Assembly (NCBI RefSeq): GCF_035621355.1
Contig: NZ_CP141769.1
Location: 2,170,001 to 2,234,000, forward strand
Origin: Thiobacillus sp. SCUT-2
Lineage (GTDB): Bacteria; Pseudomonadota; Gammaproteobacteria; Burkholderiales; Thiobacillaceae
Direction of reading: 5' to 3'
DNA length: 64,000 nt
A program made the position numbers and the translations under genes. The notes beneath the pieces were generated by a model. It was not told where the DNA came from. It saw only the letters and a list, made by a program, of their open reading frames with translations, and searched no databases. Every line of letters begins with the position of its first letter. Position 1 is the stretch's first letter. Shown here in pieces: positions 58,586 to 64,000 of the stretch.

Positions 58586-61264
58586 CTACAGCGCGCGAAC
58601 GATCCGCCGCACCGAGTCGTCCTCGGGATGCGGCTCGACGCGGAAGCCCAGCGCCTCGACCAGCTTCAGCATCGGCCGGTTGCTTCTCAGCACCTCGCCC
58701 TCCATCGCCTCCAGGCCCTTGCTGCGCGCGACGTCCATCAGCACGTCCATGAGCTTGTGGCCGATCCCCTGCTTCTGCCAGGCATCGCCCACCACCAGCG
58801 CGAACTCGCAGGATCGGCCGTCCGGGTTGATCGAATAGCGCGCGACCCCGAGTTCCACCTCGCGCCCGTCGAGCTCGGCCAGCGCCAGGAGCGCCATCTC
58901 GCGCGAGTAGTCGATCTGGGTCAGGCGCGCCAGCATCACCGGCGTCAGCTCGCGTACCGCATCCATGAAGCGGAAATACTTGGTTTCCGCCGACAGGCCG
59001 CGCACGAAGGCCTGCGTGAGCTCGGCATCCTCGGGGCGGATCGGACGGATGACGACGTTCTCCCCGCCCGGCAGCTGCCAGCGGCTGACCAGATGCGCCG
59101 GATACGGATGGATCGCCATGTGCCCGTAGCGCTCGGCGGTCGGCACGCGCGGCGCGATGACGATGCGCGCATCCAGCGCCAGCGCGCCGCGTTCGTCGAC
59201 CAGCAGCGGGTTGATGTCGAGCTCGGCGAGCCAGGGCAGTTCGCAGACCATCTCCGAGAGGCGCAGCAGCACGTTCTCCAGCGCGTCCATGTCCGCCGGC
59301 GGCCGGTTGCGGAACGGCCCCAGCAGCGTCGCGATGCGGGTGCGCCGGATCAGGTCGCGCGCGAGATAGCGGTTGAGCGGCGGCAGCGTCACCGCGCGGT
59401 CCTGGAAGGCCTCGACATCGACGCCGCCGGCGCCGAACACGATCACCGGCCCCAGCACCGGATCCGAGGTCACGCCGAGCAGCACCTCGCGCGCATGCGG
59501 ACGCGCCACCATCGGTTCGATGACGACGCCGTCGAGCGTGGCCTCCGGACGCAGGCGGCGCACCTCGGCGAGCATCTCGCCGAACGCGGCGCGCACCGCC
59601 TGCCCGCTGGAGAGCCCCAGCCGCACGCCGTTGACGTCGGACTTGTGCGTGATGTCGGGCGAGTTGATCTTCATCGCGACCGGAAAACCCATCTGCTGGG
59701 CGAGCAGCATCGCCTCGGTGGGGTCGCGCGCGATCAGCGTCTGCGCCACCGGGATGCGGAACGCCGACAGCAGCGCCTTCGATTCCACCTCGTTGAGCAG
59801 GTGCCGCCCGTGCGCCAGCGCGCCCTCGATGATGAGCCGCGCGCCCTCGACGTCCGGCTCGGCCTGCTGCGACAGCGGACCCGGCGTCTGCATCAGCTGG
59901 CGCTGGTTCTCGTAGAAGGCCGAGAGGAAGGAGAACACCTCGACCGCCGGCTCCGGCGTCGTGAAATACGGGATGCCCGCCTGCTTGAACAGCGCCCGCC
60001 CCTCGCGCACCTGCCCGTCGCCCATCCAGCACGTCAGCACCGGCTTGGCCGCCCCCTGCGCCACCTCGACCACGGCCGCGGCGACCTCGGTCGGACGCGT
60101 CATCGCCTGCGGCGTCAGCATCACCAGCACGCCGTCGACGTTGCCGTCCTGCAGGCAGGCTTCGACCGTCGCCCGGTAGCGCGCCGCGGTGGCATCGCCG
60201 ATGATGTCGAGCGGATTGGCGCGCGACCAGTTGTCCGGCAGCACGGCGTCGAGCGCGGCGATCGTGTCCGGCGACAGCTCGGCCATGCGCACGCCGAGGT
60301 CGACCGCGAGATCGGTCGCCATCACGCCCGGGCCGCCGCCGTTGGTGACGATGGCAAGGCGGTTGCCCGACGGCTGGATGTGCGTCGCCAGCGCGCGCGC
60401 CGACGCGAACAGCTGCAGGATGGTGTTCACCCGCACCACGCCCGCGCGCCGTACCAGCGCGTCGAACACCGCGTCGGAGCCGACCAGCGCGCCGGTGTGG
60501 GAGGCGACTGCGCGCGAGCCCGCGGCGTGGCGTCCGACCTTGACCATGACGACGGGCTTGAAGCGCGCCGTCGCGCGCAGTGCGCTCATGAAGCGGCGCG
60601 CGTCGCGGATGCCCTCGATGTAGAGCAGGATGCCCTTGGTGCGGGTGTCGTAGGCGAGGTAGTCGAGGATCTCGCCGAAGTCGAGGTCGGCCGACGCGCC
60701 GGTCGAGATCACGCTGGAAAAGCCGATGCCGTTGGTTTCCGCCCAGTCCAGCATCGCCGTGCACAGCGCGCCCGACTGCGACACCAGCGCCAGGTCGCCG
60801 GCCAGCGTGGCGCCCTGGCTGAAGGTCGCATTGAGGCCGATCGCGGGCCGCTGGATGCCGAGGCAGTTGGGACCGATGAAGCGGATGCCGTATTGGTGCG
60901 CGACCGCGCTCAGCGCGTCTTCCAGCGCGGCGCCCTTTGCGCCGACCTCGCGGAAGCCGGCCGACAGCACGATGGCATGGCGGATGCCGCGCTGCCCGCA
61001 TTCCTCGAGGATGCGCACCACCGTGGCCGCGGGCGTGGCGATCAGCGCCAGCTCGGGGATGGCCGGCAGCTCGGCCGCGCTGGCGTAGCAGCGCTCGCCG
61101 AACACCGTTTCGTGCTTGGGGTTGACCGGATAGACGGTGCCCTGGAAACCGGCCTGATGCAGGTTGCGGAACAGCGTGCCTGCCACGGATTCCTCGCGCT
61201 CGCTCGCGCCGAAGACCGCCACCGAACGGGGGTTGAACAGGGGATGCAGATAATGCTGGGGCAT
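58586..61264 (-). CDS. Acetyl-CoA synthetase (ADP-forming)-like protein with GNAT domain (Pat type)
   Basis: An 892-aa fusion. The N-terminal ~700 residues match ADP-forming acyl-CoA synthetase subunits: a CoA-binding domain (LFNPRSVAVFGASEREESVAGTLFRNL), succinyl-CoA-synthetase-like domain (GPNCLGIQRP, SQSGALCTAM) and an ATP-grasp domain (FPVAMKINSPDITHKSDVNGVRLGL). The C-terminal ~170 residues are a GNAT acetyltransferase (FVRGLSAETKYFRFMDAVREL, VVGDAWQKQGIGHKLMDVLM). Pat/YfiQ proteins of this type acetylate lysines, for example in acetyl-CoA synthetase. SHTGALVG keeps a histidine, so residual synthetase activity is possible. It is divergent from a deacetylase gene. Confidence 0.93.
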   Translation of the reverse strand: MPQHYLHPLFNPRSVAVFGASEREESVAGTLFRNLHQAGFQGTVYPVNPKHETVFGERCYASAAELPAIPELALIATPAATVVRILEECGQRGIRHAIVLSAGFREVGAKGAALEDALSAVAHQYGIRFIGPNCLGIQRPAIGLNATFSQGATLAGDLALVSQSGALCTAMLDWAETNGIGFSSVISTGASADLDFGEILDYLAYDTRTKGILLYIEGIRDARRFMSALRATARFKPVVMVKVGRHAAGSRAVASHTGALVGSDAVFDALVRRAGVVRVNTILQLFASARALATHIQPSGNRLAIVTNGGGPGVMATDLAVDLGVRMAELSPDTIAALDAVLPDNWSRANPLDIIGDATAARYRATVEACLQDGNVDGVLVMLTPQAMTRPTEVAAAVVEVAQGAAKPVLTCWMGDGQVREGRALFKQAGIPYFTTPEPAVEVFSFLSAFYENQRQLMQTPGPLSQQAEPDVEGARLIIEGALAHGRHLLNEVESKALLSAFRIPVAQTLIARDPTEAMLLAQQMGFPVAMKINSPDITHKSDVNGVRLGLSSGQAVRAAFGEMLAEVRRLRPEATLDGVVIEPMVARPHAREVLLGVTSDPVLGPVIVFGAGGVDVEAFQDRAVTLPPLNRYLARDLIRRTRIATLLGPFRNRPPADMDALENVLLRLSEMVCELPWLAELDINPLLVDERGALALDARIVIAPRVPTAERYGHMAIHPYPAHLVSRWQLPGGENVVIRPIRPEDAELTQAFVRGLSAETKYFRFMDAVRELTPVMLARLTQIDYSREMALLALAELDGREVELGVARYSINPDGRSCEFALVVGDAWQKQGIGHKLMDVLMDVARSKGLEAMEGEVLRSNRPMLKLVEALGFRVEPHPEDDSVRRIVRAL

Positions 61265-61316
61265 GGCTTGGCTGACGGCAGGTGCGCTCGAGCGACCTAT
61301 CCTAGGCCATCCCCGG

Positions 61317-61344
61317 TTACAGCGCCATCCGGCCGGGCTATAGT
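61317..61344 (+). promoter_or_regulatory. Sigma70-like promoter of the deacetylase gene
   Basis: TTACAG at 61317-61322 and TATAGT at 61339-61344, separated by 16 bp. It lies about 25 bp before the deacetylase start, implying a very short leader. Confidence 0.4.
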
Positions 61345-61368
61345 GCGCCCATCCGCCGACTGTCGAAC

Positions 61369-62292
61369 ATGCATACCGCCTATCTCACCCACCCCAGCTA
61401 TCTCCGGCACGACATGGGCCCCTGGCATCCCGAGAGCCCGGCGCGGCTGCGCGCCATCGACGACCGCCTGCACGCCGCCCACCTGTTCGACCACCTGCTG
61501 CACGTGGAGGCACCGGCGGCCACGCGCGAGCAGCTGCTGCGTGTCCACGACGCCGCCTACGTCGACGCGATCGAGGCGGCCGCGCCGGCGGCGGGGCTCC
61601 ACATGCTCGACCCCGACACCAGCATGGGACCGCACACGCTGGAAGCCGCCTACCATGCGGCCGGCGGCGCCGTGAGGGCGGTGGACCTGGTGCTCGGCGG
61701 CGAGGCCGCCAACGCCTTCGTCGCCTGCCGTCCGCCGGGTCATCACGCCACGCGCAACCAGGCGATGGGCTTCTGCATCTTCAACAACGTCGCGGTGGCC
61801 GCCGCCCATGCGCTCGCCGCCCACGGCCTCGAGCGCGTCGCGATCGTCGACTTCGACGTCCATCACGGCAACGGCACCGAGGACATCTTCCGCGACGAGC
61901 CGCGCGTGATGCTCTGCTCGACCTTCCAGCACCCCTTCTATCCGTTCCGCGGTGCCGACACCGTCAGCCCGCACATCGTCAACGTGCCGCTGCCGGCAGG
62001 CACCGCGGGAAGCGGCTACCGCGAAGCGTTCAGTATGCGCATCGTGCCCCGGCTCGAGGCCTTCCGCCCCCAGCTCGTGCTGTGCTCGGCGGGCTTCGAC
62101 GGCCACCGCGAAGACGAGATGGCGCAGTTCGGCCTGGTCGAGGCCGACTACGTCTGGATCACCGAGCAGGTGATGGACGTCGCCGCGCGCCACGCCGAAG
62201 GCCGCATCGTCTCGGTGCTCGAAGGCGGCTACGACCTCAGCGCGCTGGGACGCAGCGTCGCCGCGCACATCAAGGCGCTGGCGGCGCTGTAG
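61369..62292 (+). CDS. Histone deacetylase-like amidohydrolase
   Basis: A 307-aa class II-type arginase/deacetylase fold protein. The active-site motifs are complete: CRPPGHHATRNQAMGFCIFNN, IVDFDVHHGNGTEDIF (zinc aspartate and histidine), SAGFDGHREDEM (second zinc aspartate) and LEGGYDLSAL. Bacterial members deacetylate lysines, polyamines or acetoin-related substrates. It is divergent from the Pat-type acetyltransferase with 104 bp between, so a matching acetylation-deacetylation pair is plausible. Confidence 0.94.
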   Translation: MHTAYLTHPSYLRHDMGPWHPESPARLRAIDDRLHAAHLFDHLLHVEAPAATREQLLRVHDAAYVDAIEAAAPAAGLHMLDPDTSMGPHTLEAAYHAAGGAVRAVDLVLGGEAANAFVACRPPGHHATRNQAMGFCIFNNVAVAAAHALAAHGLERVAIVDFDVHHGNGTEDIFRDEPRVMLCSTFQHPFYPFRGADTVSPHIVNVPLPAGTAGSGYREAFSMRIVPRLEAFRPQLVLCSAGFDGHREDEMAQFGLVEADYVWITEQVMDVAARHAEGRIVSVLEGGYDLSALGRSVAAHIKALAAL

Positions 62293-62303
62293 GCCGGAGG
62301 AAA

Positions 62304-62334
62304 GAAAAAGGGCGCCGCCCCCGGCAGCGCCCTT
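62304..62334. terminator. Bidirectional terminator between deacetylase and cytochrome genes
   Basis: AAGGGCGC pairs with GCGCCCTT, with further CC/GG pairs inside, around a CCCC-rich loop. On the minus strand it is followed by TTTTTCTTT, ending the cytochrome operon. Confidence 0.82.
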
Positions 62335-62354
62335 CGCGTTTCCGGCCGTGATGT

Positions 62355-62678
62355 TCAGTACTTCAGCGTCAGGCCCTTCTGCTCGGAAAAATAGGTGGCA
62401 AGGTCGTCGATGTCGGTGGCCGACAGGGTCTTCGCCTGCGCGCCCATGATCGGGTTGGTGCGCTTGCCGGCCTGGTATTCGTGCAGGGCCTGAACCAGGT
62501 AATCACGGTGCTGGCCGGCGAGTCGGGGAAAGCTCGTCACGGTGCTGTTGCCGTCCGGGCCGTGGCAGCCGGCGCAGGTGGTCGACTTGGCCTTGCCGGC
62601 GTCGTAGTTTCCTTCGGCATGGAGCGGGAGCGAAACGGCGAGCGCAACGGTCGCGGCGATGAGAAGCATTGTTTTCAT
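62355..62678 (-). CDS. Monohaem cytochrome c (class I), second in tandem
   Basis: A 107-aa periplasmic cytochrome with a signal peptide (MKTMLLIAATVALAVSLPLHA). Haem-binding CAGCH is at residues 35-39, and a methionine ligand is likely in TNPIMGAQA (residue 78). The LAGQHRDYLVQALHEYQAGKR segment is typical of c4/c553-like domains. It is a soluble electron carrier, for example to terminal reductases or oxidases. GGGGAGAC precedes the ATG. It lies 14 bp behind a related cytochrome gene. Confidence 0.93.
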   Translation of the reverse strand: MKTMLLIAATVALAVSLPLHAEGNYDAGKAKSTTCAGCHGPDGNSTVTSFPRLAGQHRDYLVQALHEYQAGKRTNPIMGAQAKTLSATDIDDLATYFSEQKGLTLKY

Positions 62679-62692
62679 GTTGTTGTCTCCCC

Positions 62693-63031
62693 TCAATTGG
62701 CCGGACCGCTGTAGGACGACTCGTAGTAGGCGGCGAGATCCTCCATGTCCTGCTCGGACAGGCTGCTCGCGATGCTCTTCATGCCGGGATGGTTGCGTTC
62801 GCCATCCTTGTAGGCTTTGAGCGCAGCTACGATATAATCCGCATGTTGTCCGCCGAGCTTGGGGACGCTGTAAACGCTGGGATAAACCGTACGCCAGCCG
62901 GGAATGCCATGACAACCGGCGCACATCGAGGTCTTGAGTTGCCCGGCCTTGGGGTCGCCCGTCGCCTGAACCGGCGCGGCCAACACCAGCAGCACGGACG
63001 CCGACAGCGTCATCGTGGTGAGTTTCATCAT
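62693..63031 (-). CDS. Monohaem cytochrome c (class I), first in tandem
   Basis: A 112-aa periplasmic cytochrome with a signal peptide (LTTMTLSASVLLVLAAPVQA). It has CAGCH near residue 37, then LGGQHADYIVAALKAYKDGERNHPGM with the likely methionine ligand, and a C-terminal helix DMEDLAAYYESSY. It is about as long as its neighbour and clearly paralogous (GQH-DY pattern). The pair looks like a split dihaem c4 cytochrome. Two adjacent ATGs at 63031 and 63028 leave the start uncertain by one codon. Confidence 0.92.
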   Translation of the reverse strand: MMKLTTMTLSASVLLVLAAPVQATGDPKAGQLKTSMCAGCHGIPGWRTVYPSVYSVPKLGGQHADYIVAALKAYKDGERNHPGMKSIASSLSEQDMEDLAAYYESSYSGPAN

Positions 63032-63198
63032 CCTCGCTCTCTCTCTCTTTGGTTGATTGTCGTTGGGTCCCCGTCTGACGCAGGGCTCGCGCTCGATTAT
63101 AAGACCGGAGCGCCCGGACGACGGCCGCTGGCGGCCCAAATAATCCTTTTATACCAAAGGCTTATAACATTATTCACTAATATGCTTCTGGAGCTTGC

Positions 63199-64000
63199 GT
63201 GATCGACCTCAAGGCCTGCCCCCTCTGGCTTTACCGCCTGTTGCCCTTCCTCCGCTGGTGGCCCAGCGTCAATTCGGACACCCTCAAGGCCGACGCGGTC
63301 GCCGCCCTCACCGGCGCGATGGTGGTGCTGCCGCAAGCGGTGGCGTTCGCCACGATCGCCGGCCTGCCGCCCGAATACGGCCTCTATGCCGCGATGGTGC
63401 CCGCCGTCATCGGTGCGCTGTGGGGGTCCAGCTGGCATCTGGTGTCGGGACCGACGACCGCGATCTCGATCGTCGTCTTCGCCTCGATCAGCCCGCTCGC
63501 CGAGCCGAGCAGCGCCCACTACATCGGCCTCGTCCTCACGCTGACCCTGCTGACGGGCCTGATCCAGCTGGGAATGGGTGTGGCGCGGCTGGGGGTGCTG
63601 GTCAACTTCATCTCCCACACGGTCATCATCGGCTTCACCGCGGGCGCCGCGCTGCTCATCGCGTCCAGCCAGATCAAGAACTTCTTCGGCCTCGCCATTC
63701 CGCGCGGCGCGCATTTCCATGAAGTGCTGATTCATTTCGGCACCCACATCCTGGACATCAACCTGTGGGTGATGGTCGTCGGCATCGCCACGCTCGCCTC
63801 GGGCATCCTCGCGCGACGCTATCTCAAGAAACTGCCGTACATGATCGTCGCGATGGTGGTGGGCAGCCTGGTGGCGGCGTTCCTGAACGCACGCTACGGC
63901 GTCGAGCAGACCGGCATCAAGACCGTCGGCGCGCTGGTCGCCTCGTTCCCGCCGTTCTCCGTCCCCGAGTTCTCGCTGGCGGCGATCAAGCAGACCCTCT
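63199..64000 (+). CDS. SulP-family anion transporter (3' truncated by the window)
   Basis: The first 267 residues of a SulP/SLC26 transporter, running off the right edge. The GTG at 63199 has CTGGAG seven bases upstream. The family signature PQAVAFATIAGLPPEYGLYAAMVPAVIGALWGSSWHLVSGPTTAISIVVFA is complete, followed by helices GLVLTLTLLTGLIQLGMGVARLG and SHTVIIGFTAGAALLIASSQIKNFFG. SulP proteins carry sulfate, bicarbonate or related anions; whether a STAS domain follows cannot be seen. Confidence 0.95.
   Translation, partial: MIDLKACPLWLYRLLPFLRWWPSVNSDTLKADAVAALTGAMVVLPQAVAFATIAGLPPEYGLYAAMVPAVIGALWGSSWHLVSGPTTAISIVVFASISPLAEPSSAHYIGLVLTLTLLTGLIQLGMGVARLGVLVNFISHTVIIGFTAGAALLIASSQIKNFFGLAIPRGAHFHEVLIHFGTHILDINLWVMVVGIATLASGILARRYLKKLPYMIVAMVVGSLVAAFLNARYGVEQTGIKTVGALVASFPPFSVPEFSLAAIKQTL

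Overview
The window reads as a chromosomal segment of a GC-rich betaproteobacterium. The markers are an ilvB-ilvH-ilvC-psd-pssA-leuA gene order, DUF1841, DUF2173, DUF2069, UPF0149 and DUF6231 proteins, NsrR with a single-subunit quinol nitric oxide reductase, and an Rnf operon. The three DUF2173 genes, nitric oxide reductase, cytochromes c and SulP transporter fit a facultatively denitrifying, possibly sulfur-oxidising lineage near Thiobacillus or the Rhodocyclales. That placement is inference; no rRNA operon is present.

Layout. 0-5.4 kb: a secretin-like gene end, an RlmN/Cfr-family enzyme, a toxin-antitoxin pair, a PAS-GGDEF enzyme, a cold-shock gene with a long leader, infA, and a NYN-LOTUS protein. 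5.5-17.6 kb is accessory: a PEP-CTERM-like protein, small membrane and secreted proteins, a broken DUF2339 gene, a tandem-thioredoxin protein, an HxlR/mddA/SnoaL/YciI cluster, and a lower-GC minus-strand block (secreted protein, second NYN-LOTUS protein, 39-aa proline-rich peptide, membrane protein). 17.7-22.4 kb: nrdAB, split by a repeat mosaic and preceded by an NrdR-box pair. 22.8-25.6 kb: purU, wrbA, DUF2069 and a DMT permease. 25.9-32.4 kb: branched-chain amino acid and phosphatidylethanolamine genes in one minus-strand run.

32.6-39.8 kb: three DUF2173 genes, RDD, DUF6231, SseB and FAD-oxidase genes, tRNA-Ala(GGC), tRNA-Glu(TTC), tRNA-Arg(CCT), a peroxiredoxin, a membrane GGDEF protein and a CDP-alcohol transferase. 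39.8-46.8 kb: hrpA carrying an in-frame palindromic repeat, a CbiM-like permease, UPF0149, and a HAD phosphatase coupled to a stand-alone PDC sensor. 46.8-49.9 kb: nsrR and norZ, divergent around a 23-bp NsrR box and a 16-bp-arm palindrome. 50-56.5 kb: rsxABCDGE, a 50-aa basic peptide, nth and DUF1841, each joint overlapping or nearly so. 56.7-64 kb: an HDOD-pseudoreceiver-GGDEF protein, a Pat-type acyl-CoA synthetase/acetyltransferase divergent from a histone-deacetylase-like deacetylase, two monohaem cytochromes c and a truncated SulP transporter.

Recurring themes are c-di-GMP signalling (three GGDEF proteins with intact catalytic motifs and I-sites), nitrosative stress and anaerobic redox (NsrR, qNor, Rnf), and palindromic repeat families that have entered intergenic and coding DNA. 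No CRISPR array, complete insertion sequence or prophage was seen. The most speculative locus worth testing is the low-GC NYN-LOTUS, proline-rich peptide and membrane protein cassette at 16.2-17.6 kb.
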